A DNA stretch of 64,000 nt from JANNSX01 sp041397825 (GTDB lineage Bacteria > Pseudomonadota > Alphaproteobacteria > Rhizobiales > Hyphomicrobiaceae), in contig JAWKVX010000005.1 of assembly GCA_041397825.1 (NCBI GenBank), forward strand, positions 372,001 to 436,000. The letters are read 5' to 3'. The notes under the pieces were generated by a model. That model was not told the origin of the DNA, searched no databases, and saw only the letters and a list, made by a program, of their open reading frames with translations. The position numbers were made by a program, and so were the translations under genes. The number at the start of each line of letters is the position of its first letter. Position 1 is the first letter of the stretch. Positions 26,185 through 35,424 of this stretch are shown one piece after another.

Positions 26185-27067
26185 CGCGTAGCCCGCTCGT
26201 CTTATGCAGGAACCAGTCGACGACAAAATTGACGCCGACGGTCAGGACGGCGATCGCGCCGGCCGGCAGCAGCGGCGTGATATTGCCATAGGTGATCAGG
26301 GTCGAGTTCTCCCTGACCATCGAGCCCCAGTCGGCCGTTGGCGGCTGAATGCCGACGCCGAGGAAGGAAAGTGCCGAGATGGTGAGAAACACGAAGCAGA
26401 AGCGTAGGCCGAACTCGGCGACGAGGATCGGCATGACGTTGGGCAGGATCTCGCGCCGCATGATCCAGCCGAGGCCCTCGCCCCTGAGGCGCGCCGCCTC
26501 GACATAGTCCATGACCACGACGTTCATCGCAGCGGCGCGCGAGAGCCGGAACACACGCGTCGAATCGAGAAGGGCGATGATCAGGATAATGTTCGTGACA
26601 TTGGAGCCGAAGATCGACAGCAGCATCAGCGCAGAGATCAACAGCGGGATGGCGAGGATGACATCGACGATTCGACTGACGATCTGATCGACCCAACCGC
26701 CCCGGATGGCCGCGAGGATGCCGAGCCCACCGCCGACGATGAATGCAAGCAGGGTCGTCGCAACGGCGATGCCGATCGTATTGCGTGCGCCGTAGATTAG
26801 CCGGGTCAGGAGATCGCGGCCGAGTTGATCGGTGCCGAGCAGGAAATCCCCGCCCCAGGGGGCATAGGGCTGCTCGAAGACCTGGCTCTCGCGGTAGGGG
26901 GCGATCCAGGGCGCGAAAATGGCAACGACCAGATATGTGATGATGATGACGAGGCCCAGCCAGGCCGTGAATGGCGCCTTGCCGAGCTCCTTCAGCGCGG
27001 TTCCCAGTCTGGTCTTCCGGCGCGGCAGCACGGCCTCCCGCGGAATCGAGTGGAGATCGGTGGTCAT
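26174..27067 (-). CDS. Dipeptide-type ABC permease (DppC family)
   Basis: 297 residues. A soluble N-terminus is followed by a first membrane segment (LGLVIIITYLVVAIFAPW), the DppC hallmark LGTDQLGRDLLTRLIYGAR, and the coupling loop EAARLRGEGLGWIMRREILP. Six membrane segments are expected. Its start overlaps the DppB stop by 4 bp (ATGA), indicating translational coupling. Confidence 0.95.
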   Translation of the reverse strand: MTTDLHSIPREAVLPRRKTRLGTALKELGKAPFTAWLGLVIIITYLVVAIFAPWIAPYRESQVFEQPYAPWGGDFLLGTDQLGRDLLTRLIYGARNTIGIAVATTLLAFIVGGGLGILAAIRGGWVDQIVSRIVDVILAIPLLISALMLLSIFGSNVTNIILIIALLDSTRVFRLSRAAAMNVVVMDYVEAARLRGEGLGWIMRREILPNVMPILVAEFGLRFCFVFLTISALSFLGVGIQPPTADWGSMVRENSTLITYGNITPLLPAGAIAVLTVGVNFVVDWFLHKTSGLRDEH

Positions 27068-28032
27068 CGCGGGTGCAGGATCCTCGGATTAGTGACGATC
27101 GAGATGATGTCGGCGATGAGATTGAGAAGAATGTAGGTTGCCGCGAAGATCAGTGCGCAGGCTTGTACGACCGGAATGTCGCGCGATGTGACGGCGTCCA
27201 CCAGCAACTGGCCGACGCCCGGATAGACGAACACGACCTCGACGACGACGACGCCGACGATCAGATAGGCGAGATTGAAGGCGATGACGTTGACGATCGG
27301 CGCCCAGGCGTTGGGCAGCGCATGCCGCAGGATGACTTTCATCGGCGGTATGCCCTTCAGTCGTGCCATCTCGATAAACGGACTCGCCATCAGATTGATG
27401 ATTGCCGCCCGGGTCATGCGCATCATGTGGGCGACGATGACGAGGGTCAGCGTGAGCGACGGCAGCAGACAGCGGTAGAGGCGCTCGCCGAGCTCCATCT
27501 CGGGCGTGACGTTCGAGAGCGATGGCAGCAGATGCCACTTCACCGCGAAGAAGAGCATCAGCATGTAGGCGACGAAGAACTCGGGGAAGGAGATCGTCGT
27601 CAGCGTCAGTGCGTTGACGATGCGGTCGAACCAGCCGTTGCGGTAGAGAGCGGCCAGGATGCCGAGGAATAGCGCGAGCGGCACGGCGATGATGGCTGTC
27701 AGGACGGCAAGGAACAGCGTGTTCCAGAGACGAGGGCCGATGATATCCGTGACGGTGCGCCGGTAGTTGTCGCGGCTCGTGAAGCTCTCGCCGAAATCGC
27801 CGACGGCAACCTTCTGGATCCACTCCACATAGCGTGTGACGGGCGGCTTATCGAGGCCGATCTCTTTCTGGAAGGCGGCCACCGTCTCCGGAGTCGCGGC
27901 CTGGCCGAGGATGGCTTTCGCAAAATCGCCCGGGAGCAGGGTGACGGCCGAGAAAATGACAATGGAGACGACAAAAAGCGTCACCAAGCTGAGCGCTAAC
28001 CGCTGAACCACCGTGCGGATGATCGGATGCAT
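27064..28032 (-). CDS. Dipeptide-type ABC permease (DppB family)
   Basis: 322 residues starting MHPIIRTVVQRLALSLVTLF, the usual DppB opening with the first membrane segment. The coupling loop is MARLKGIPPMKVILRHALP and the C-terminus VFVYPGVGQLLVDAV is characteristic. An upstream extension to 28137 is open but would run through the GC-rich hairpin at 28131-28150. It is the first permease of the importer. Confidence 0.95.
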   Translation of the reverse strand: MHPIIRTVVQRLALSLVTLFVVSIVIFSAVTLLPGDFAKAILGQAATPETVAAFQKEIGLDKPPVTRYVEWIQKVAVGDFGESFTSRDNYRRTVTDIIGPRLWNTLFLAVLTAIIAVPLALFLGILAALYRNGWFDRIVNALTLTTISFPEFFVAYMLMLFFAVKWHLLPSLSNVTPEMELGERLYRCLLPSLTLTLVIVAHMMRMTRAAIINLMASPFIEMARLKGIPPMKVILRHALPNAWAPIVNVIAFNLAYLIVGVVVVEVVFVYPGVGQLLVDAVTSRDIPVVQACALIFAATYILLNLIADIISIVTNPRILHPR

Positions 28033-28130
28033 GTCTGACCCGGCCTTTTTTTTGCTCGGGGCTTCCCCAATCCGAGTATTGTTAGCGCATTCGCCGGTCG
28101 ACGCCACCCCAAAAATGCCACAAAGAGAAC

Positions 28131-28150
28131 GGGCCACCCGAAGGTGGCCC
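28131..28150 (-). terminator. Perfect hairpin between the dipeptide-binding-protein and permease genes
   Basis: GGGCCACC-CGAA-GGTGGCCC forms an 8-bp stem with a CGAA loop in the 150-bp gap after the binding-protein stop. There is no strong T-run on the minus strand, so it probably stabilises or attenuates the message rather than ending it. It would favour binding protein over permease. Confidence 0.6.
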
Positions 28151-28182
28151 GCAAACGTGTCGATAGGGCTAACTCAGTCCGA

Positions 28183-29766
28183 TCAGGCCGACCACCACCG
28201 CTGGGCGATCTTCATGCCGTCCAGATCCCAGTTGGCGCCGATCTCTCCATGGGCGAGCTGGGTCTTGTTGTTGGCGTTCACGTAGGTGGAGAAGACGATG
28301 TTGATCAACCCGCCATCGTCGTGGACCAGTTGCTGCATCTCGGCATACATGCCAGCACGCTTGGCATCGTCCGTCTCCGAGCGAGCGGCCACGAGCAGCT
28401 CGTTGAAGCGGGGGTTCTTCCAGAACGTGTCGTTCCAGGCAGCGTCGGCGGCATAGGCCGTGGTCATCATGTAGTCGACGGTCGGGCGGCCGTTCCAGTA
28501 GGAGGCGACGAACGGCTTCTTCAGCCAGACGGCATCCCAGTAAGAATCATTCGCCTCGCGAACGACGTTGATGGTGATGCCGGCGGCCTTGGCGCTCTCG
28601 GCGAACAGCTGGCCGGCATCGACCGCCCCGCCGAAGGCTGCGTCCGCGACGGACAGATCGACGGTCAGATTCTCGATGCCGGCGGCCTTCAACAGCTCCT
28701 TCGCCTTCTCCGGATTGTAGGTGTGGAGCGGCTCCGGATTGGTCGCGAACTTAATCGAAGGCGCGATCGGGTTGTCGTTGCCGACGGCGGCGAAGCCGAG
28801 GAATACCTTGTTCTTGATGGCTTCGCGATCGATGGCATACTTCAGGGCGTTGCGAACATCGGGGTTGTCGAACGGCGCCTGGGTCACGTTCATCACGAAG
28901 ATGTAGTGACCGAAGCCGGTGACCTCGGTCACCTCGATGTTGGGATCCTGCTTCAGCAGGTTCACCGTCTTGAGATCGCAGCGATCGATGTAGTTGACCT
29001 CGCCCGAGGTCAGCGCATTCGTGCGCGCCGCCACGTCCGAGATGACCGTGAAGCTCACGTCGTCGAAGCCGGCATCACGGTAGTAGTTCGGATTCTTTTT
29101 CAGGGTCGCGCGAACGCCCGGCTCCCACTTCTCGAGCGTGTAGGGACCGGTGCGGACGCCCGATTGCCAGTCGGCCTTGCCGTCGGCGACGGGCATGATC
29201 GGCAAGTGATAGTCGCTCATCAGATAGGGGAAGTCGGCATTGCCGCCCTTGAGAGAGATGACGACGTTGTCGCCGTCGGCCTTGATCTCCGTGATGTCGG
29301 CGATCACGGACTTGGCGGCCGACTTCGAGCCCTCGCCCATGTGATGCTGGATCGAGCCGACGACATCGTCTGTGGTGACGGTCTTGCCGTTGTGGAAGGT
29401 CACGCCCTTGCGGAGCTTGAACGCCCACTTCTTGGCGCCGTCGGAGGGTTCGAAGCTCTCGGCGAGATCGCCTGTGATGTTGCCCTTGATGTCGACCTCC
29501 GTCAGCGAGTTCGACATCGTGCCCCAGCAGCAGGTGCCGGTCATCTGGTCGGGATAGGTTGCCGGATCGAGGCTGTCCGTTGTGGCGCCATGGCCCAGGC
29601 CGATCTTGAGCGAGCCGCCCTTCTTCATCTCGGCGCGGGCGATGGTGGTGAACATGCTGGATGCGGCGGAGACCGTCGCGCCGGCGGCAATGGCGCCGAC
29701 CATGAATTCGCGTCGCGACAGCTTGCCAGCTTTCGCCATTGCTTTCAGCCGATCGATATCAGTCAT
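28183..29766 (-). CDS. ABC transporter substrate-binding protein, family 5 (peptide type), Tat-exported
   Basis: 527 residues. A twin-arginine signal is present (SRREFMVGA at about 18-26, then AAGATVSAASSMF and ARAEM). The mature part has family 5 features: SLKIGLGHGATTDSLDPA, FKLRKGVTFHNGKTVTTDDV and a terminal region rich in Trp. ATG 29766 is chosen over GTG 29775 because GGGAGG is then correctly spaced. The ligand is unknown: a dipeptide, acylated amino acid or guanidino compound would suit the downstream hydrolases. Confidence 0.94.
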   Translation of the reverse strand: MTDIDRLKAMAKAGKLSRREFMVGAIAAGATVSAASSMFTTIARAEMKKGGSLKIGLGHGATTDSLDPATYPDQMTGTCCWGTMSNSLTEVDIKGNITGDLAESFEPSDGAKKWAFKLRKGVTFHNGKTVTTDDVVGSIQHHMGEGSKSAAKSVIADITEIKADGDNVVISLKGGNADFPYLMSDYHLPIMPVADGKADWQSGVRTGPYTLEKWEPGVRATLKKNPNYYRDAGFDDVSFTVISDVAARTNALTSGEVNYIDRCDLKTVNLLKQDPNIEVTEVTGFGHYIFVMNVTQAPFDNPDVRNALKYAIDREAIKNKVFLGFAAVGNDNPIAPSIKFATNPEPLHTYNPEKAKELLKAAGIENLTVDLSVADAAFGGAVDAGQLFAESAKAAGITINVVREANDSYWDAVWLKKPFVASYWNGRPTVDYMMTTAYAADAAWNDTFWKNPRFNELLVAARSETDDAKRAGMYAEMQQLVHDDGGLINIVFSTYVNANNKTQLAHGEIGANWDLDGMKIAQRWWSA

Positions 29767-29956
29767 CAGTGACACCCTCCCATGGGCTTGGATTGCGCCG
29801 GATCCAACCGGCGAGAAGACTTGTTATGCTCTCTCGGTGACGAAAGAGAGGCCTAGCCATTCCTTAGGCGGAGGCGGGGCTGGCGGGGAGGACTATAGCC
29901 ACTTGAACGCGGCGGCCGATGGTCCAGATACGACATCTCCGTTGGGTCCACGACCA

Positions 29957-32900
29957 CTACTTCGAGGTTGCCTTGGGCGCGGAGAGTCCCAGTAGCGCCG
30001 CGTCGATTCCCCTGGCGAGCAGCTCCGCCTCCCGAAGGCCGAAGCAGATCGGGGGCTTGATCTTCAGGACGTTGTCGAAGGGACCATCGGTGGATACGAG
30101 AATGCCATTGTTTTTCAGGTCGTTGATGACCTGATTTGCCTCGTTCGTCGCGGGCTCGAGCGTTGTCCGGTCCCTGACCATCTCGACGCCGACGAACAGA
30201 CCCTTGCCGCGGACATCGCCGATCAAGGGGTGACGGTGCTGGAGCTCGCGGAGGCGGCTCAACAGATCGGTCCCGGCAGCAAGCGCTTTGGCCTGCAGCC
30301 CCTCCCGCTCGATCACATCGAGGACGGCGTTGCCGACCGCGGCCGACACCGGATTGCCGCCGAAGGAGGAGAAGAACTCCATGCCGTTCGCGAAGGCCTG
30401 AGCGATCTCGGGCGTCGTCACCACGGCCGCCATCGGATGGCCGTTGCCGATCGGCTTTCCGAGGGTGACGATATCGGGAACGACGCCTTGGGTCTCGTGC
30501 GCCCAGAAATGGCTGCCGACCCTGCCGAAGCCGGTCTGCACCTCGTCGACGATACAGAGCCCGCCGGCCCGGCGGACGGCGGCGAAGGCGGCGCTGAGGT
30601 AACCATCGGGATAGACCACCTGGCCGCCGCAGCCCGAGATCGTCTCGGCGATGAAGGCGGCGGGGCCCTGGCCGGCGCGCTGACGGATGGTGTCGATGCA
30701 GGCCTCGACCGATTGCGCATAGGCAAGTCCGGTCTCGGTGCTCATGCCCTTGTGGGTCCCGCGATAGGGATCGGGCAGGGCGGCGATCTCGACGTGGTCG
30801 GGTTTCCCCTTTCCGCCCTTGCGATTGAATTTGTAGGGGCTGACGTCGATGAGACCTTGTGTGTTGCCGTGATAGCCCCAGTCGACGACGATCGTGTCGC
30901 GCCGGCCGGTCACGGTGCGTGCCATGCGCAGCGCCAGCTCATTCGCCTCCGAGCCCGAGCAGACCATGTAGACGACGGACAGTGGCTTTGGAAACTTTGC
31001 GGCGAGGCGCTCGGCATAGTCGACGATGTTGTCGTGCAGGTAGCGGGTGTTGGTGTTCAGGATCTCGGCTTGCTTCGCCAGTGCCTCGACGACATGGGGG
31101 TGCGCGTGTCCGACATGGCAGATATTGTTGACGCAATCGAGATAGCCGCGTCCGGTGTGATCGTAGAGATAGGCCCCCTTTCCACGCACGATCTTAAGTT
31201 TCTTCTGATAGCTGATCGAGAGCGAGGGGCCGAGCACCTTGCGGCGGCGCTCGAGCAACGCAGCGGGTGGCGTCGCATCCTCATGGAAGCTTTCCGGAGC
31301 CAGCTTCAGGATGAGATTGGGATCGGGTGAGATTTTGCTCCAGACCGGCCAGAGGCTCGGCTGGCCCACGCCGGGGAACTCGCCCTCTTGTCCGAGCCGG
31401 TCGGTGATGACCTGGAAATGCAGATGAGGCAGCCAGCCGCCGTTCTCGTCTGCCGTGCCGATCGAGCCGATACGCTCGCCTGCGGCAACCGCCTGGCCCG
31501 GACGAACGCGCGTCAGCGTCTCTCGGGCGAGGTGGCCGTACAGCGTCCAGAATCTCAGGCCCCCGGCGCCGCACTCGTGCTCGAGCATGACGGTCGGGCC
31601 GTAGTCGTAGGGCAGGTCGTTGTCGGAGACGCTCAAGACGGTGCCGGCCAGCGGCGCCAGGACCGGCGTGCCGGCTGGAACGAAGAGATCGAGCCCCAGA
31701 TGCTGCGATCGCCATTCGGGCGAAGCGGATGAGCGGAACTGGTCGCCTTTGTAGACGGTCCGGTTCTCGCCCCAGAGGCCGATGGCGTAGCGGGCGCCGG
31801 CCTCGGCCATGCGACGGTCGAGCCAGGCCCCGAAAGCCTGACGGTCTGCCGCGTGCTCCATGCCGGGTGCGCCGTCCTCCAGGCGGAGCAGCATGCGGGG
31901 CGCGGCATCGAGATCGAAATCGAGAAGCGGCGCGCGGTCGGGCATGCTTCCGTTGAGCCAGCCGACGACCGCATCGTGGGAGGGGACCGGATCGAGGCCC
32001 GCCGCTTCGCGGGCGATGGCCGCGAGGAATGCCGGATTGGTCTTGTCGAGGCGCTCGAGGAGCGCGAAGGCGGGTCTTTGGGAGACGAGCAGATAGTCGT
32101 TCTCCGGGAACTTTTTCGCGCGGTGGGAGGAGACCGAGACACTGACGGCGAGACGGGCCGCAACCAGATCGAACAGGCTTTCCGCCTCGCTGCCGGAGAT
32201 CGGCATCTCGCGCGCGTAGGCCGATATCAGGGGCCGGGCATGCGCATAGAGATCGTCCTTGTCGAGCAGCGCATAGGCGAGCGTGACAGCGAGCTCGTTG
32301 ACCTGACGGCCGAAGCACATGTCGCCGAAGTCGATCAGCCCGGTGACCGTGGTGCCGTCGTCGGCGATGAGGATGTTGTTGTCGTTGGCGTCCTGATGCA
32401 CGACGGCCGCTCGCAACCGTTCGAGGTTGGGCAAGGAGCGGGCCTCGTATCGGGCGAAGATGCGTTCCACCAGGGCTCGATTCTCTGGGTCGGCGATGTC
32501 GGCGAGCCAGGGCTTGACGGCCGTCGCCTCGTCGAGGCTCCACAGGAATTCCGGCCGGTGCGCGGCCGGATGACCGAAGCCCGCGAGGGCCCGGGAAAGG
32601 CGGCCCATGAAGCTGCCGAGGCTCGCGCCGAGAGCTGGTGTCTGCTCGACCTCCGAATAGAGGCGTCCCGGCAGATACGTCAGCAACCGGATGGCGTGAC
32701 GCGCCGAACCTTCGACATGCTCGACGGTGTCCACGCCGCTCCTCGCCGCGATCAGCCGCGGCACGCCGAGCGTGGGGTCGACCTTCGCGATGTGACGCAA
32801 CACTGCGTTCTGCAGTTCGAGCACCGAGCGGTCCTCGGCGGCGTTGGCGATTTTCAGGACGAAATCGCCCTTTGCCGTCCGCAGCCGCGCGTTCTGGTCA

Positions 32901-33010
32901 CGCTCGCTGACGAGCGGGGTGACGTCACCTGACAGCCCGTAGTGATCGCGGAGCAGCGCGGCGATCGTCCCAGGCGACAGCTCGGGTTTCGGACGCTCGA
33001 AGACGGTCAT
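29957..33010 (-). CDS. Triple fusion: APH-type kinase, M23 peptidase domain, class III aminotransferase-fold phospho-lyase
   Basis: 1017 residues. Residues 1-350: aminoglycoside-phosphotransferase/HYKK-like kinase with HQDANDNN (His205, Asp207, Asn212) and IDFGD (Asp227). Residues about 410-550: M23 (LytM-like) domain with His437 and Asp441 in HLGLD, YGH493, and HLH (529-531), so the zinc site looks complete. Residues about 590-1017: class III PLP enzyme, Lys852 in LGKPIGNGHP, a motif close to the ethanolamine-phosphate and phosphohydroxylysine phospho-lyases. Kinase plus phospho-lyase would phosphorylate an amino alcohol or hydroxylysine and eliminate phosphate. The M23 role in a protein without a signal peptide is unclear. 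The start overlaps the acyl-CoA dehydrogenase stop by 4 bp. Confidence 0.9.
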   Translation of the reverse strand: MTVFERPKPELSPGTIAALLRDHYGLSGDVTPLVSERDQNARLRTAKGDFVLKIANAAEDRSVLELQNAVLRHIAKVDPTLGVPRLIAARSGVDTVEHVEGSARHAIRLLTYLPGRLYSEVEQTPALGASLGSFMGRLSRALAGFGHPAAHRPEFLWSLDEATAVKPWLADIADPENRALVERIFARYEARSLPNLERLRAAVVHQDANDNNILIADDGTTVTGLIDFGDMCFGRQVNELAVTLAYALLDKDDLYAHARPLISAYAREMPISGSEAESLFDLVAARLAVSVSVSSHRAKKFPENDYLLVSQRPAFALLERLDKTNPAFLAAIAREAAGLDPVPSHDAVVGWLNGSMPDRAPLLDFDLDAAPRMLLRLEDGAPGMEHAADRQAFGAWLDRRMAEAGARYAIGLWGENRTVYKGDQFRSSASPEWRSQHLGLDLFVPAGTPVLAPLAGTVLSVSDNDLPYDYGPTVMLEHECGAGGLRFWTLYGHLARETLTRVRPGQAVAAGERIGSIGTADENGGWLPHLHFQVITDRLGQEGEFPGVGQPSLWPVWSKISPDPNLILKLAPESFHEDATPPAALLERRRKVLGPSLSISYQKKLKIVRGKGAYLYDHTGRGYLDCVNNICHVGHAHPHVVEALAKQAEILNTNTRYLHDNIVDYAERLAAKFPKPLSVVYMVCSGSEANELALRMARTVTGRRDTIVVDWGYHGNTQGLIDVSPYKFNRKGGKGKPDHVEIAALPDPYRGTHKGMSTETGLAYAQSVEACIDTIRQRAGQGPAAFIAETISGCGGQVVYPDGYLSAAFAAVRRAGGLCIVDEVQTGFGRVGSHFWAHETQGVVPDIVTLGKPIGNGHPMAAVVTTPEIAQAFANGMEFFSSFGGNPVSAAVGNAVLDVIEREGLQAKALAAGTDLLSRLRELQHRHPLIGDVRGKGLFVGVEMVRDRTTLEPATNEANQVINDLKNNGILVSTDGPFDNVLKIKPPICFGLREAELLARGIDAALLGLSAPKATSK

Positions 33011-34140
33011 CGGGATATTCCGTTCGCCAATATGTCGCGCGCGATGATGGTGCGCTGAATCTCGGAGGCCCCTTCGTAGATGCGCAGGATGCGCGCGTCG
33101 CGCGCGAGCCGCTCGAGGGCCAGGTCGCGAGTATAGCCGTAGCCGCCATGGATCTGCAGGGCCTGGTCGGTCACGCGCCCAGCCATCTCCGATGCGACGA
33201 GCTTGGCAATGGCGCTCTCCCGCGAGAAGCGGCTGTCGGTGGCGCGCCGGGCGGTGGCCTCGCGGGAGAGGGCTTCCGCCGCGGCGAGGTCGGCGACCAT
33301 ATTGGCGAGCATCCACTGAATGCCCTGATTATCCGCGAGCGGTCGTCCGCCCACCTGACGTGCCTTGGCCCAGTGAGTGGCCAGCGCGAGCGCGCGCCGG
33401 GCGATGCCGATCGCCATGGCCGCGACCTCGAGACGCCCGTTGTCGAGCACGCGCATCGCCGTCTTGAAACCGCTGCCCTCGTCGCCGAGGCGTGAGGCCG
33501 ACGGTACCTCCATGTCGAAGGCGAGAGGGAACACATGCGCGCCCTTGAGACCCATCGTGCGCTCCGGCGGGCCGATATCGAGACCGGGCGTGGCACGCGG
33601 CACAGCGAAGGCGGAGATGCCGCGGCTGCCGGCCTCGGGGTCAGTCTTGGCGAACAGGACGATGATCTCGGCACGGCCGGCATTCGAGATGAACTGCTTG
33701 GCGCCCTTCAGGCGGTAGGCGGCGCCCTTTCGCTCGGCGCGGGACGTCATGTCCTGCGGGTTCGAGCCCGCTTCCGGCTCGGTCAGCGCAAAGGCCCCGA
33801 GCGCGCCCGCAGCCATCCGCGGGAGGAGATCCTCGCGTTGCTCGGGCGTGCCGCCGAGGAGGATGGCATCGGTCGCCAGATAGTGGGCGGTCAGCATCGA
33901 CGCCGTGGCCGGGCAGGCGCTTGCGACGGCGGCGACCACCTCGGCGAGGAGGTGCGGTCCGATGCCGGCGCCGCCGAAATCGGCTGGGAGATTGGCCCCC
34001 ATCAGTCCGAGCGCGGACAACGTCGGTAGATGAGCCCCGACCCAGAGACCTTCCTCGTCGTGGCGGGTGGCGGCCGGCCAAAGCGTATTCTCGGCGAAGC
34101 GGCGCACCTCGGCGATGATGGGATCAAGCTCGGTGCTCAT
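33007..34140 (-). CDS. Acyl-CoA dehydrogenase
   Basis: 377 residues with the standard three-domain plan: ALTEPEAGSNPQDM (FAD-binding), a beta domain, and a C-terminal helical domain with QIHGGYGYTRD and catalytic Glu356 in RIYEGASEIQ. It oxidises an acyl-CoA to the enoyl-CoA with transfer of electrons to ETF. It is translationally coupled to the kinase/M23/phospho-lyase fusion, which suggests the acyl group comes from an amino compound being degraded. The acyl chain cannot be read from motifs. Confidence 0.95.
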   Translation of the reverse strand: MSTELDPIIAEVRRFAENTLWPAATRHDEEGLWVGAHLPTLSALGLMGANLPADFGGAGIGPHLLAEVVAAVASACPATASMLTAHYLATDAILLGGTPEQREDLLPRMAAGALGAFALTEPEAGSNPQDMTSRAERKGAAYRLKGAKQFISNAGRAEIIVLFAKTDPEAGSRGISAFAVPRATPGLDIGPPERTMGLKGAHVFPLAFDMEVPSASRLGDEGSGFKTAMRVLDNGRLEVAAMAIGIARRALALATHWAKARQVGGRPLADNQGIQWMLANMVADLAAAEALSREATARRATDSRFSRESAIAKLVASEMAGRVTDQALQIHGGYGYTRDLALERLARDARILRIYEGASEIQRTIIARDILANGISR

Positions 34141-34145
34141 GTCGG

Positions 34146-34574
34146 CTATTCAGAGACCTCGTAGCGTTCCTTGAGCTCCTTGATGCGCGTCTCGGTCTTC
34201 TGGGTGAAGCAGCCGTAGCTGGCGGGGCCGGCACCGGTTCCGCCGTACCACTCGTAGCCGATGAGCTCGCCGCAATCCTTCTCCTTGAAATCGACCCAGG
34301 CGCGCTGGGCCGCTTTGAGCGCTTCCTTCCAGGCCTTCATGCGGTCGGGCTCGAGATCGTCATGTCCGTCGATTCCGGCCAGGATCTCTTGATAGACTCG
34401 ATTGAGCTCGGCATCGGCACGAAGATAGGCCTGCTCGCCGCAATAGTTCATCTCCACCGTCGACGAGGCGTTCTCGCAATCGACCTCTTCGGCCGACGGC
34501 TCGGCTATGGATAGAAACCCGAGGCCCAACGCGAGGCTCAAAGTCCATCGCCCTGCCGTCCTTGCTCCACGCAT
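34146..34574 (-). CDS. LprI-family (DUF1311) secreted protein
   Basis: 142 residues. An N-terminal signal peptide (WTLSLALGLGFLSIA) is followed by the DUF1311 pattern: DCENASSTVEMNYC, then a helical region with LNRVYQEIL and AQRAWVDFKEKDC, and two further Cys. Members include the mycobacterial lysozyme inhibitor LprI; most are of unknown role. It starts the minus-strand gene run, 5 bp before the acyl-CoA dehydrogenase, so it may be co-transcribed with it. Confidence 0.85.
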   Translation of the reverse strand: MRGARTAGRWTLSLALGLGFLSIAEPSAEEVDCENASSTVEMNYCGEQAYLRADAELNRVYQEILAGIDGHDDLEPDRMKAWKEALKAAQRAWVDFKEKDCGELIGYEWYGGTGAGPASYGCFTQKTETRIKELKERYEVSE

Positions 34575-34663
34575 GCTTCCCTCTCCTCCGCCGCACTTGC
34601 GCCCAAGGGGCGTTCGGCGGCACTCTACCGGCGGAACGAATTCTCCGAAAGGATGGGTGACGT

Positions 34664-35407
34664 ATGAAACGCCTGGAAGGCAAGACGATCTTCATCACGG
34701 CTGCGGGACAGGGTATCGGCCGGGCCGGGGCGCTCGCCTGTGCCGCCGAGGGCGCCAAGGTGTTCGCCAGCGATGTCGATCCGGGCCTGGTCGACAAGCT
34801 GAAGAAGGATGCGCCCGGCCTCGAGTGCTTCGTCGCCGATGCGATGTCCAATGCCGCCATCGAGGCGGCTGCCAAGCGGACGGGCCCCGTCGATGTGCTC
34901 TTCAACTGCGCCGGCTGGGTGCATCATGGTACGATCCTCGACGTCACAGAATCGGACTGGGATCGCTCCTTCGATCTCAACGTCAAATCGATGTGGCGAA
35001 CGCTGAAGGCCTACCTACCGGGCATGGTCGCCAAGGGCGGCGGCTCGATCATCAACATCTCCTCGGCCGCCTCCTCGATCAAGGGCGCGCCGAACCGGGC
35101 CGTCTACAGCGCCACCAAGGCAGCCGTGATCGGCCTCACCAAGTCGGTGGCGACTGATTTCGCCGACAAGAATATCCGCTGCAATGCGATCTGCCCCGGC
35201 ACCGTCGACACGCCGTCCTTGCGCGAGCGCATCAAGGCGCTGCCGGGCGACTACGACAAGAACTATCAGGCCTTCGTCGCCCGCCAGAAGCTCGGCCGGC
35301 TCGCCACGGCCGAGGAGATTGCTCATCTCGTGGTCTATCTCGCGTCCGACGAGAGTGCCTTCGTCACCGGCTCGGCGTCGATGATCGACGGCGGCTGGTC
35401 GGTCTGA
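34664..35407 (+). CDS. Short-chain dehydrogenase/reductase (DHRS6/BDH2-like)
   Basis: 247 residues. TAAGQGIGRA cofactor loop, DVDP acidic residue that favours NAD, NCAGWVHHG, Ser in NISSAASS and the YSATK catalytic pair. The absence of the usual TG at the start of the cofactor loop and the C-terminal SMIDGGWSV are like DHRS6-type enzymes, which include 3-hydroxybutyrate and keto-deoxy-fuconate dehydrogenases. AAGGATGG lies upstream. It opens a plus-strand run with a dehydrogenase and TRAP transporter. Confidence 0.9.
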   Translation: MKRLEGKTIFITAAGQGIGRAGALACAAEGAKVFASDVDPGLVDKLKKDAPGLECFVADAMSNAAIEAAAKRTGPVDVLFNCAGWVHHGTILDVTESDWDRSFDLNVKSMWRTLKAYLPGMVAKGGGSIINISSAASSIKGAPNRAVYSATKAAVIGLTKSVATDFADKNIRCNAICPGTVDTPSLRERIKALPGDYDKNYQAFVARQKLGRLATAEEIAHLVVYLASDESAFVTGSASMIDGGWSV

Positions 35408-35424
35408 GGCAAGGGGAGGAGCAC

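Noticed and set aside
28144..29772. Plus-strand frame of 542 codons over the dipeptide-binding-protein gene
   Set aside because: Exact antisense of a well-supported family 5 binding protein.
29829..29850. CTCTCT...AGAGAG inverted repeat before the dipeptide-binding-protein gene as an operator
   Set aside because: Only 6-bp arms in simple-sequence DNA; not distinguishable from chance.
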